Assembly: GCA_020348925.1 (NCBI GenBank)
Contig: CP070758.1
Span: 2,760,908-2,824,907 of the forward strand
Length of the DNA stretch: 64,000 bases
Reading direction: 5' to 3'
DNA from: Gemmatimonadota bacterium
GTDB lineage: Bacteria; JBHIER01; G020348925
Of the stretch, positions 42,769 through 52,076 are shown piece after piece (within the stretch, counting starts at the first letter, position 1; the number at the start of each line of letters is the position of its first letter). The position numbers and the translations under genes were made by a program. Under the pieces are notes generated by a model. It was given only the letters and a program-made list of their open reading frames with translations. It was not told the origin of the DNA and did no database searches.

Positions 42769-44364
42769 TCACTCCGAAACCTTTTTGGGATATACTCCAA
42801 CCGCTTCAGCCCACGCTTTCCAGACTTTTCCCATCTCCTCAACCCGCTCAGGATACTCGTCAGCAAGATTATGCGTCTCTGTCCGATCCTCCTCCATATC
42901 ATAGAGCTCATATTCGTTCAGATCACTATCCATCACCAATTTCCATTTATCCTCACGGACGGCACTTTTCCCGAAATGCTCCCAGCAGAGAAACGCATGT
43001 TCTTCTCGCGCTTCACCACGGAGTACTGGGAGGAGACTCCTGCCATCCAGAGGATTCAAAACGTGGTTCCTGTATTGATCGGGATAAATCACACCGGCAA
43101 CGTCCAGACAGGTGGGCATAAGATCGATAACATGGCCCACTTGGTGGGTCAGACTGGCTGGCGCGATGACACCCGGCCAGCGGGCTATAAAAGGCGTGGA
43201 AATGCCCCCCTCATGCATCCAGCTTTTGTACCGCCTGAAGGGAGTGTTGCTGGCATTGGCCCAGCCGACGCCGTAACTCATGTAGCTTTCAGATCCTCCG
43301 GGGGTAACCGCCTGATCATTGCCCCTGAGTATCTCATCGCATCCCCCGTTATCTGACAAAAATATAACAAGGGTGTTTCCTTCAATATTCGGTCTCATCA
43401 GAGCGCGGAGAATTCTCCCTACTCCCTGATCCATCCTGTCGACTTGCGCAGCATAGACGGCCATTTTCATGATCTCCCATTCCATATGTTCAGCAGATTC
43501 CCAGGGAGGCACACGGTCATCGCGCTCCGGCAGTTTCCACTTTTCATTCACAAGACCCATCTCAATGACTCTTTCATATCGTCGCTTCCGCATTGAATCC
43601 CAGCCATCTCGAAAATGATCCTCATATTTTCGAATATCTTCAGGCAGCGCGTGCAACGGCCAGTGGGGTGCGGTATATGCCACATACAGAAAGAAGGGAT
43701 CTTCATATTGGTGCCACTCTTCAATCATCCGTACCGCATTGTCCGTGATGGCATCGGTCATGAAAAACCCTTCCCCCTTCTCCACGATTTCCTGATCGTC
43801 GCGCAGCATGATCCTCACTTTGTCCGATTTTGGTTCGACGAAGCTCGTATCAAAATAGCTGCTGGCACCACTGACCAGGCCGTAATACCTTTCAAAACCG
43901 CGTTGTAGAGGCCAATTGGGATAATACTCCCCGACGTGCCACTTGCCGGACATGAGGGTATGATACCCGGCGGATTTCAGCGCCTCGGCAATCGTCAGGC
44001 AACGATCATTTAAATAGCCTTGATATGCGGGAGGTTTCTTCTTTCTCTTGCGATTGATCATTTCTCCCACACCGACACGATGCGGGTACTGACCAGTCAA
44101 CAGGGATGCCCGGGTCGGACAACAACGGGCACAATTATAGAACTGCGTAAATCGAACACCATCCTCAGCGAGTTGATCTATGTTCGGTGTTTCTATGGAC
44201 GAACCATAGCAACCTAAATCTGAAAAACCCATATCATCGGCCATAATGATGATGATGTTGGTACGACGGATATTTCCCTTATCAACCTTACAGGAAAGTG
44301 ACGGAATGAGACTAATGCCTGCTGCCGCTTCTAAAGAAAGTCTGATGAATTCTCTTCTTTCCAT
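42769..44364 (-). CDS. Secreted arylsulfatase A-type sulfatase, Cys-type
   Basis: A 531-residue sulfatase with a Tat-like RREFIRLS start and a lipobox-like LSCK. Cys81 in CCPTRASLLTG (C-x-P-T-R form) is the formylglycine site. ADDMGFSDLGCYG carries metal Asp residues and LMSGKWHVG and FLSDNGGCDEILRGND follow. The long insert FRRYKSWMHEGGIS and the PDGxxRNHVL-like region match the arylsulfatase S1_4-type group. It is probably an O-sulfatase acting on galactosamine or glucosamine sulfates. It is separated from the SGSH-like gene by 82 bases. Confidence 0.87.
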   Translation of the reverse strand: MERREFIRLSLEAAAGISLIPSLSCKVDKGNIRRTNIIIIMADDMGFSDLGCYGSSIETPNIDQLAEDGVRFTQFYNCARCCPTRASLLTGQYPHRVGVGEMINRKRKKKPPAYQGYLNDRCLTIAEALKSAGYHTLMSGKWHVGEYYPNWPLQRGFERYYGLVSGASSYFDTSFVEPKSDKVRIMLRDDQEIVEKGEGFFMTDAITDNAVRMIEEWHQYEDPFFLYVAYTAPHWPLHALPEDIRKYEDHFRDGWDSMRKRRYERVIEMGLVNEKWKLPERDDRVPPWESAEHMEWEIMKMAVYAAQVDRMDQGVGRILRALMRPNIEGNTLVIFLSDNGGCDEILRGNDQAVTPGGSESYMSYGVGWANASNTPFRRYKSWMHEGGISTPFIARWPGVIAPASLTHQVGHVIDLMPTCLDVAGVIYPDQYRNHVLNPLDGRSLLPVLRGEAREEHAFLCWEHFGKSAVREDKWKLVMDSDLNEYELYDMEEDRTETHNLADEYPERVEEMGKVWKAWAEAVGVYPKKVSE

Positions 44365-44403
44365 TTCTTTTTACTATTCCATTTGTAATTCTTCCGGAGC
44401 CAT

Positions 44404-46335
44404 TCATCTTACCTGATTATTCGTTCCGAGTAGATTGTTGATAGCGTGATTTGCCACCCGAACCACGTATTTGTTATCCTGATCATTGAGTGCTTCATGT
44501 AAAAACGGAATTGTTGATCGTGCTTTTTCACCCAACTCATCTATCACGATCGCAGCATGCAGACGAATCCATTCCTCATCACTTTGTAATTCCATTTCCA
44601 AAACCGGAAGAGCTTCTGACACTTCTCCCAATTTGCACAGAGCCTCAGCAGCTGCAACACGGATTGTAGAAGAGGAATCATCCAGTAATTTCCTTACCTC
44701 GACAATGGAGCCTTGTACCTCATTCCCCAAATTTCCAATACCAATCAATGCCCAGTAACGGACTGACGGATTATTGTCATTCAGTAATAACAACAAATTT
44801 TGAAGATCATCTGCTTTTGGTTTTCCAACCAAAATTGCAGTCTCGTGTAACCGTTTCAGGAAATCCTCCGAACCTGTCTTTTGAAGTATTGCGTATCGAC
44901 TCCCGTACTGTTTCTCCAGACGAAGGATTTCCGGTTCTGGAATCAAACCGAGGTCTTTCGCCTCCAGTATCCACTGCAGGTGCACATTACGCATTTTCTC
45001 TAAGATATCTTTGTATTCCGGATCCGGAGCCAGGTTTTTGATCTCGTACGGATCATTATGAATGTCATACAATTCTTCCTGAGGTTTTCTCCTGGATGTA
45101 AAAAGGGCGACCGTCTCAGGCAATTCCCCCTCCTGTTCCAGACGACGAATCTCTTTCATCACCGGTCCCTGCTCCGCGCTCTGGATGTATTGATAGTAGG
45201 GTTTGTAAGACATGTAATTGATGACATATCGATATCGCTTATCCCTCACTGAGCGAACCAGATCGTAACGCTCATCCATTCGGTCGCGAATGGAGAAAAC
45301 ATATTGTCGTTCAGGGGGCAGATTAGGACCCAGAAAAGGACGCCCTTGCATGTATTCCGGAACCAGTAATCCTACCAGATTGAGAACAGCAGGTGCAAAA
45401 TCCAGCGAGCTGACGAATTGATCGTCCTTACTCCCAGGTGTCCCTTGCCTCTTTTGACGAAATTTTTCCGGTATTCTGACAATCAGGGGAATGTGTGTTC
45501 CGGAATCATAAATCCACCGTTTGGCTCTCGGCATACCGACGCCGTGATCCGACCAGAAGAAAACGATGGTCTCATCCCTCAAGCCGGCATCATCCAATTC
45601 TTTGAGACGATCCTCTATCCAGTAGTCCAACGCAGTAATCAGCTCGTGATACCGTGCCCAGTACTCCCGGGTCACTTTCGTATCCGGATAATAGGGTGGT
45701 AATTCGAATGCCTCCCGATTCTGTCTCTGATGGGGTTTGAGACGTTGTGTCCGCTCAGCGCGTTTTTCTTCGTCCAAACGAATTGAACCCTCATGGGTAC
45801 CGGTGTAGTTAAACACCGCAAAAAATGGCGCGCCCCTCGGGCGATTTTTCCAATGGGCATTCCTGCTGGATTCATCCCAGGCTTTATCCGGAGTAACGAA
45901 ATTGTAATCTTCTTTATAATTGTTTGTGCAGTAATAACCGGCCTCTCTCAAGTATTCCGAAAAGCATTTCACTGTTTCCGGCAAATGGGGTTTCATAGAA
46001 CGTTTTACACCCTCGCCCCCGCCTCGCATATGATGTGTGCCCAAAGTTGAGGCATACATCCCGGTTATGATAGAGGATCGGTTCGGCGCACAGACGCCGG
46101 CAACGGTAAATGCATTCTCAAAGAGTACGCCTTCGCCAGCAAGTTTATCAAGCACAGGCGTTACCGCGTTTATATATCCACAGCATTTCAGGTGAGGTCC
46201 GATATCCTCACAGGATAACCAGAGAATGTTCGGCTGGAATCTGGCAGACCTCCCTCGCAGTTTCATCAGCGGAAACAGGCAGACTGCCATAATCCCTTTC
46301 GCGATTTGTTTCAAACAATGTCTTCGTGATGGCAT
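44404..46335 (-). CDS. Sulfatase fused to C-terminal HEAT-like repeats
   Basis: The 643-residue protein pairs an S1 sulfatase domain (about residues 35-480) with a C-terminal helical repeat region (about 500-640). The formylglycine site is Cys82 in VCAPNRSSIITG, an uncommon Asn form of C-x-P-S-R. The metal site reads SCEDIGPHL, and FFWSDHGVGMPRAKRW and ELYDIHNDPYEIKNLAP complete the fold. The repeats show HEAT/armadillo text, such as NPSVRYWALIGIGNLG and STIRVAAAEALCKLGEVSEALPVL. The repeat tail could bind a partner protein or glycan. Signal: RRHCLKQIAKGIMAVCLF, Tat-like. Its upstream gap of 206 bases is the largest in this part of the run. Confidence 0.85.
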   Translation of the reverse strand: MPSRRHCLKQIAKGIMAVCLFPLMKLRGRSARFQPNILWLSCEDIGPHLKCCGYINAVTPVLDKLAGEGVLFENAFTVAGVCAPNRSSIITGMYASTLGTHHMRGGGEGVKRSMKPHLPETVKCFSEYLREAGYYCTNNYKEDYNFVTPDKAWDESSRNAHWKNRPRGAPFFAVFNYTGTHEGSIRLDEEKRAERTQRLKPHQRQNREAFELPPYYPDTKVTREYWARYHELITALDYWIEDRLKELDDAGLRDETIVFFWSDHGVGMPRAKRWIYDSGTHIPLIVRIPEKFRQKRQGTPGSKDDQFVSSLDFAPAVLNLVGLLVPEYMQGRPFLGPNLPPERQYVFSIRDRMDERYDLVRSVRDKRYRYVINYMSYKPYYQYIQSAEQGPVMKEIRRLEQEGELPETVALFTSRRKPQEELYDIHNDPYEIKNLAPDPEYKDILEKMRNVHLQWILEAKDLGLIPEPEILRLEKQYGSRYAILQKTGSEDFLKRLHETAILVGKPKADDLQNLLLLLNDNNPSVRYWALIGIGNLGNEVQGSIVEVRKLLDDSSSTIRVAAAEALCKLGEVSEALPVLEMELQSDEEWIRLHAAIVIDELGEKARSTIPFLHEALNDQDNKYVVRVANHAINNLLGTNNQVR

Positions 46336-46541
46336 CTACTTCTCACATAAATGTTTCTTTGCATCTGACATATTCTCAGCTTATCATCTTTCTTAGATAA
46401 TGGCATGAATGCAGTATCCGCAAAAACCGATTGTAGGAGGACATCAATCCCCCCGCTCCGGCCGACAATCTCTTCAGAAAACCGCAACGCAGTTCTCCGT
46501 TTTCAATGACCAACAAAGTGAACATTCTACATCTCCATTTT

Positions 46542-47804
46542 CTATTTCAACATATAGGCATAATAGTCGGTCAGAAACCTCAAACCGAAGGACGTGGCAA
46601 TATCCCGGATGGTGATCCAGAGTTTTCCGTGTTTGTGTCTCGTTCTGATTTCATAAAAACAGCCCGCGAGATTGGGATCTGAATGGTCCGAGGAAAACCG
46701 GTTCTTCAAAACCCAGGAGAGGGATTTCTCGATATTGTCCTTGAATTCATCACCCACGCCATGTTCCATAAGCCGTAGCCAGACTATGGCGGCGAAGGAG
46801 ACGGCGGAACCACAGAGAGAATTTTTGTTGGCCTTGCCACTCAGATAATTCTTGTAGTAGATCGTCCCGTCGCCAGCCTGAACCCTGGCAAAAACCTCGG
46901 CCGTCCTTTTCGCGGCCATAAGATATCGCTCGTTGCCCGTCAATTCGTAGCCTTCAATCAGTGATTCCGCATACCAGAGATTGAATCGCGGATGGAAAGA
47001 TCCCTCGTCCGGATGGTTCGGCATAAACCGCATCCAGAGCCCGTGTTCGTCCTGTTTTTCGACCAGGCTCTCGCAAATGTTGATGAAGACGTCTTTATAC
47101 TTTGGATCATTCGTATATTCATACATGTCCTTGTATAATGATCCTTCGTTGTTGGGTCGAGAGACATCGAAAAGTTCCTGTTCCTTTTTTTCCGGCCAGA
47201 AGGGGCTGTTCTCTTTCAATACTTCACCCGAGGCAGGATCAATACTGTCATAGAAAACGCCTTCCTCCGGAACGTACATATGCTGGAGCATCCATTCCCC
47301 CGCCCGCGTCGCTACTTCGGCGTATTTCTTCTCCCCTGTAATGTTGGACAGAAGATAGATGCCGGCCGACCCATCGGTCATTGTCGCGAAGACGATCCGG
47401 TCGCCGACTACATCCCCGTGGGCCGTATAGAGCATTCCCTTTAATTTGGGATGGTCCTTGATCTCAAGACCGATCCACCAGTCACCGGCCCGCTTCGCCG
47501 CTTCCAGATACTTGGAATCTTTTGTCAACTCATAGGCCTGGACCAATCCATAGATAACCTGGCCGGTATGCCAGGCCGGCTCGTAATCGTACCAGCGCCC
47601 TTCGATGAGATTGTAGTCGCAGCGCGATTTCCCCTGCTCATCCAAAAGGATCTCGCTGGCGTAGTTGGCGCCATCGATAATAGCCCTCAGAATCTCGACT
47701 CTCAGGGAATCATCATTTCTTGCTACAGCGACGTTTGCAAAGGCGAGCATAAACAGCGAAAAAATCACCAAGTGTGTTCTTCGGATGAACCGAAAGGATC
47801 TCAT
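46542..47804 (-). CDS. Secreted alpha/alpha-toroid glycosidase-like protein
   Basis: A 420-residue protein with a signal peptide (to about residue 28) and repeated helix-hairpin text typical of six-hairpin enzymes: WHTGQVIYGLVQAYELTKDS, YLEAAKRAGDWW, YLLSNITGEKKYAEVATRAGEW, FNLWYAESLIEGYELTGNERYLMAAKRTAEV. Acidic and His residues lie in the loops between helices. GGGAGG upstream supports the start. It resembles GH88/GH105 and related families in fold, but I cannot match a family signature. It sits between the GH20 and sulfatase genes, so it probably acts on the same glycan. Confidence 0.6.
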   Translation of the reverse strand: MRSFRFIRRTHLVIFSLFMLAFANVAVARNDDSLRVEILRAIIDGANYASEILLDEQGKSRCDYNLIEGRWYDYEPAWHTGQVIYGLVQAYELTKDSKYLEAAKRAGDWWIGLEIKDHPKLKGMLYTAHGDVVGDRIVFATMTDGSAGIYLLSNITGEKKYAEVATRAGEWMLQHMYVPEEGVFYDSIDPASGEVLKENSPFWPEKKEQELFDVSRPNNEGSLYKDMYEYTNDPKYKDVFINICESLVEKQDEHGLWMRFMPNHPDEGSFHPRFNLWYAESLIEGYELTGNERYLMAAKRTAEVFARVQAGDGTIYYKNYLSGKANKNSLCGSAVSFAAIVWLRLMEHGVGDEFKDNIEKSLSWVLKNRFSSDHSDPNLAGCFYEIRTRHKHGKLWITIRDIATSFGLRFLTDYYAYMLK

Positions 47805-47816
47805 GGTACACCTCCC

Positions 47817-50399
47817 TTAGAGAATGATACGATATTTGTATTTGTGATTACGAACGATGTTATCGGGAAGCCTGAAAGAAAAACCCCAACCTCCCTTCTT
47901 CTGATCTATTTTCAGCATGATATGGTTCTGTCCCTTTTTCAAGGGGAGATAGCATTCATCCTCGTCAACGATGAGACCTCTCTTCTGGTAATTCACATAT
48001 ACTTCTTTTCCGTTGCATATGACTTTTATTCCATCGTTGCTGCCGAAGGTGGCTCGCACCTTCTGATCCCTCTGGCTTTCAATCTGGCAATAGGCATAGG
48101 CCAGGACCTCGGTGTTCTCCTCATATATCGAGAAGAGATCTATCTCGGAAAAATGTGGTGAATCGTACTTCATCCAACTGTATGTCTTATCCTCAGCGGT
48201 GGTGAACGCCGATCCTGGCCGCGGCCGTGCCTTCAATTCTCCTCCCATGGGTTTGAGATAATCGATAGACCTTCCACTCCACCCTACGTTTGGAAACGAA
48301 CCACAGAGTAACCAGTATTGAAAATACTGTCCGGATGTCTCCCTGATAGCAAGACTCACTTCGGAAGGAGGCGGCAGGGAATGCCCCTTGTCAAAGTCAT
48401 CGATGGCTTGAACCAGAAAATGCTCTGTTTCCTTGATATTAAGAATTTTCTCATCGTACTGCGTCAGGATGTGATCCAGCCAATATGTCCTGTTCTCTCT
48501 CAGCCACAAGGTCCGATAATCCGTTCGCAACCCTTCAAGCATTTCTCGGACGCTCCCGAGTTCAACAAGCGAATGGACCAAGGAACGACGGGCATCAGAA
48601 GGATCGTCCCGCTGTATCCAGCAGGCCCTCTCGTAGGATTGAGCGGTTTCCACAAGAGATGTCCTGCTGTTTGCCAGAAAAGCATACTGGTCGGCCGTGA
48701 ACGCGATACACGTCGTGTCGTCCGAGTAAAAGGTCGGTTCACTCTCCTTCAAAAGCGCCTGGGCAGTTTTTGTGATTTTAAGAACAGTGTCCCAATCCTG
48801 CAGGTCCAATTCGAGTTTTTTGCCTCGATCTGGGACCAATGCTTTCCAGAAGATAGACTCATTCATCTCCTGGGTGGGAGCGAGACTGGTCAGCTTCGTC
48901 AATTCCCGGATGGACCTGGAGAATGTGTTACTGTGATCCCCGTAGATTCCCAGATCGAACCGATCGTTGAACTCTTCGACGGGATCGTCATTCACGTTCC
49001 AGCTATGGTCGGCTCCATACGCTACTCCGTACCAGTCGAGGGAGAATAGCGCCTTGCCCCCGTCATCCCAGACGGTGTTGAGCATGCCCAGAGCACCATG
49101 GGATGCGCCGTCCCTTACGAAATTCCTGATGTTGGTGAAGGTCATATTGTAATCGGGCATCATGCGGCCGGAGTTGAGAACACCACAACTGAACATAAAT
49201 TCAAAGCCGGCGTTTTTATAAGGCAGCATGTATTCGTCAAAAGAGTCGAAGGCGCTGTAATGCCAGGCACCCATGATGATATCGTCAGGCAATATCTCAA
49301 GGATTTCGGGATGCTCCAGGACAATATCCCCCCAGATCATCATTCTTTTGCCGTGTCTTTTCACTTCTTCATTCAATCGAATGATGTGTTCTGCGTAGAC
49401 CCTTCCCACTCCGAGACTGTCCACGGCCTGTCTCGATCCCCCTCTTCCGATGTCCCAGGTCTCATCGCAGTTGACGTTGAAAAACTCAGAGCTGAAAACG
49501 GGTACCATCTCTGCATAAATATTCCTTAAAAAATTCATTGCCTCTGGATCGGTCGGCGAAATCATTCGATCTGTTTCTCCAAGTACACGGTATTGAGGAT
49601 AGGCCATGATTTTTTCGAAATGACCGAGGGATTGGAAATTTCCCATCAGCTTCACATGATACTGCTCCGCATAAACGGACAATTCCTTCCACTGGACAAT
49701 ACTGAGAGCACCACCGGCCGGGGCGAAATCTCCGTGCTGTTCTGTCTCGACAACATGCTCGGTATAGTAACTGAGCAAGTTTAACTTCATTTCGGAAATG
49801 CGGCGCACTTGCTGTTTCATAAAGTCCATGGTCGGTACCGGTCCCCGGCTGATATCATCTTGCATACCGCGATACCTCAGATCCGGCCAGTCGATGATTT
49901 TCATATTTTGTATTTTATCTTTATCGGTTGAACCGCGCAGTATCTGCTTCAATGTTTGAACACCATAAAAAAGACCCGCATTTTCATTGGCTGCGATGAG
50001 AATGATGGTATCGCCAACAAGAAGCACATAGCCTTCTGTTCCCAAACGATCATCCGGCCAGATTCCTGCTGATTGACACATTCGGTCATACTCTGCATCG
50101 AGCTTCGGTAATCCAAGCCAAAAAGATCGCTGTTTTTCCTCATGAAGAGGAACGGTACCTCCGATCTTCATCTCCAGAGCTTCCTGTAATTGACGTATTG
50201 CGATATCCAAGTTTTTCATATCGGATGGAACAATGCGTATTGAAATTTCATCCGGTCGAAGTAAAAACGTACCTGTCATCTTCTCGACAATCTGGGGTTT
50301 TGGTACAACAGGTACTTCTATGGATTCAGAGAATCCATGACCGAACCAGCTCAAAACAATAGTCAGCAAAATTAAGATTTTTCGAACATATGCATTCAT
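47817..50399 (-). CDS. Secreted GH20 beta-N-acetylhexosaminidase with C-terminal beta-sandwich
   Basis: The 860-residue enzyme has a signal peptide, a GH20b domain (about 30-165) and a GH20 barrel. The catalytic Asp-Glu pair is D312-E313 in FFNVNCDETWDIG, and WPDLRYRGMQDDISRGP opens the barrel. The C-terminal 105 residues form a beta-sandwich with LKKGQNHIMLKIDQKKGG and WGFSFR. The same module lies at the N-terminus of the GH105-type protein. GH20 enzymes remove terminal beta-GlcNAc or GalNAc by substrate-assisted catalysis. Length is above the family norm because of the extra C-terminal parts. Substrate choice between GlcNAc and GalNAc is open. Confidence 0.88.
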   Translation of the reverse strand: MNAYVRKILILLTIVLSWFGHGFSESIEVPVVPKPQIVEKMTGTFLLRPDEISIRIVPSDMKNLDIAIRQLQEALEMKIGGTVPLHEEKQRSFWLGLPKLDAEYDRMCQSAGIWPDDRLGTEGYVLLVGDTIILIAANENAGLFYGVQTLKQILRGSTDKDKIQNMKIIDWPDLRYRGMQDDISRGPVPTMDFMKQQVRRISEMKLNLLSYYTEHVVETEQHGDFAPAGGALSIVQWKELSVYAEQYHVKLMGNFQSLGHFEKIMAYPQYRVLGETDRMISPTDPEAMNFLRNIYAEMVPVFSSEFFNVNCDETWDIGRGGSRQAVDSLGVGRVYAEHIIRLNEEVKRHGKRMMIWGDIVLEHPEILEILPDDIIMGAWHYSAFDSFDEYMLPYKNAGFEFMFSCGVLNSGRMMPDYNMTFTNIRNFVRDGASHGALGMLNTVWDDGGKALFSLDWYGVAYGADHSWNVNDDPVEEFNDRFDLGIYGDHSNTFSRSIRELTKLTSLAPTQEMNESIFWKALVPDRGKKLELDLQDWDTVLKITKTAQALLKESEPTFYSDDTTCIAFTADQYAFLANSRTSLVETAQSYERACWIQRDDPSDARRSLVHSLVELGSVREMLEGLRTDYRTLWLRENRTYWLDHILTQYDEKILNIKETEHFLVQAIDDFDKGHSLPPPSEVSLAIRETSGQYFQYWLLCGSFPNVGWSGRSIDYLKPMGGELKARPRPGSAFTTAEDKTYSWMKYDSPHFSEIDLFSIYEENTEVLAYAYCQIESQRDQKVRATFGSNDGIKVICNGKEVYVNYQKRGLIVDEDECYLPLKKGQNHIMLKIDQKKGGWGFSFRLPDNIVRNHKYKYRIIL

Positions 50400-50417
50400 T
50401 TCTTACCCTCTATACCA

Positions 50418-52061
50418 TTATTGCTTGAGAACATTTCCTTTCAATTTTACCTCTTCTTCAACTGCACCTTTTTGTACCTCGAATATTCTGTTCACCTTGC
50501 TGAAATCATTGCCTGTAAGATAAATCCCATCAGTCTTGTCTCCTTCCACTGAAAGAAAGAGGTCCAAATCATCATCAGACCTGAATTCGGATATAAAAGC
50601 ATCTTGCGTATCGCTGAGTCGAATGAGTGATTCGTCACTTTGGGGATTTAGAGCTCGCAACCCTGAAACATCTAAGCTGGCAACATCATCGCATACAAGT
50701 GCAGGACGTGCGTCGACATGTTCAAAAGCAAGATTCACTTTATCAAGGGTTACACCGTTTGCATGACGGATATAGAATCCATATGCTGGTAATTTTCCAA
50801 AAATCGTAGATTCTGGATAGGAGGAAGGTTTTTCCGGAACAGTTTTATGGGCATCTTCCAGTGTCCCTCCACCTTTAAAGGTGATGTGAATATTACTCAG
50901 CGTCAAGTTTTCAATCGGATGCTCGGGAAGTCCTGTGATAGAGCACCCGATGGTATCCGCCCCCGTTGCCACAACATTACTGATTTTCACATTCCGTATC
51001 CTGCCAACCTCACGGGTTACCTCCGGTCCCATATACGTTCGTCCACGATTACCAAGACGCATAAAAATGGGAGACGTCGTCCCCTCGATCCTGATATTCG
51101 AAATGGTGACACCCTCCATGACCCCACCATCAACGATGAGCAGAGAAATACCGCCGAGTCCTTCTTCTCTTCCGTAGATCCGGCTGTCGTGTTCGGAGGG
51201 CTTCACGACAATGTTCGAAATCGTTATGTTTCGAAATCCACCGTGGGACTCCGTACCCATCTTTATGGCATTGCAGTGACTGCTCAGAATACAGTTGGTA
51301 ATGGTAACATTTTCACATGGTCGCTCAGAGGTACTTTTCAAAGTCATTGCATCATCATCTGTATCACCAATGCAATCCGAGATAATTACATTTCGGCAGC
51401 CGTCGATATCGATCATGTCATTATTTTTATTACAGTGGTTATAGACTTTAATTCCACGGATGGTCACATCCTCACATCCCAGGTAATGCTGCATCCACAT
51501 GGCAGAGTTCCCCATCCGGATATTTTCAACGCGAACATGACGACAGTCGATAAACCGGATGACATAAGGACGATTCATGTATCTGTCTGGCTTCTTCTTT
51601 GTTGTAACTTTGTACGCACCCCCCTGACCGTCAATAAGTCCGCGGCCCGTAATTGCGATATTCTCCAGGTTCGCACCGTATATGAGACTATACAGCACCC
51701 AACTATCCCCGTAATGTCTAACGGGTGATGTGGTCGCTGGATAATCTTCAATATCCGTACTTCCAAGAAGTGTTGCACCTTCACTGATATGAAGGGTCAC
51801 ATTGTTTTTCATAAATATGGTTCCCGATAGATACGTACCGCCGGGGAGAAGAACCTGACCCCCACCCTTCGCACACTCATCAACCGCCCTCTGAATAGCT
51901 TGTGTATCAAGTTGAAAACCATCCCCTACAGCACCGTAATCTCGGACATTATGGGTGACAGAAGATGCGAAAGTATCTGACTGGAGAAAGGAAAAGAACA
52001 CGATTACACCTGCCAGAATCACTCCGATACATACACATCTTTTCTTATCTTGAGATAACAC
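50418..52061 (-). CDS. Secreted GH28-family glycosidase (polygalacturonase-like)
   Basis: The 547-residue protein has a membrane/signal segment (about residues 12-32), then NVRDYGAVGDGFQLDTQAIQRAVDEC, the classic opening of GH28 beta-helix enzymes. Catalytic-type Asp residues appear in NNDMIDIDGC and GDTDDDAMTLKS; a following CNAIKMGTES stands where polygalacturonases have GHG and RIK, so the active site is not canonical. It starts at a GTG with AAGGA eight bases upstream. GH28 members act on galacturonan and rhamnogalacturonan, but also on other alpha-linked uronates. In this setting a different substrate than pectin is possible. Confidence 0.83.
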   Translation of the reverse strand: MLSQDKKRCVCIGVILAGVIVFFSFLQSDTFASSVTHNVRDYGAVGDGFQLDTQAIQRAVDECAKGGGQVLLPGGTYLSGTIFMKNNVTLHISEGATLLGSTDIEDYPATTSPVRHYGDSWVLYSLIYGANLENIAITGRGLIDGQGGAYKVTTKKKPDRYMNRPYVIRFIDCRHVRVENIRMGNSAMWMQHYLGCEDVTIRGIKVYNHCNKNNDMIDIDGCRNVIISDCIGDTDDDAMTLKSTSERPCENVTITNCILSSHCNAIKMGTESHGGFRNITISNIVVKPSEHDSRIYGREEGLGGISLLIVDGGVMEGVTISNIRIEGTTSPIFMRLGNRGRTYMGPEVTREVGRIRNVKISNVVATGADTIGCSITGLPEHPIENLTLSNIHITFKGGGTLEDAHKTVPEKPSSYPESTIFGKLPAYGFYIRHANGVTLDKVNLAFEHVDARPALVCDDVASLDVSGLRALNPQSDESLIRLSDTQDAFISEFRSDDDLDLFLSVEGDKTDGIYLTGNDFSKVNRIFEVQKGAVEEEVKLKGNVLKQ

Positions 52062-52076
52062 GACATCTATCCTTTT

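Noticed and set aside
46336-46541. Promoter for the sulfatase genes in the 206-base gap
   Set aside because: TACAAT- and CATTAT-like words exist on the minus strand, but none has a fitting -35 hexamer at 16-18 bases.
50418-52061. Pectin degradation as the main role of the island
   Set aside because: One GH28 and uronate genes could suggest pectin, but four sulfatases, AnSME, an SGSH-like enzyme, hexosaminidases and NagA point to a sulfated amino-sugar polymer.
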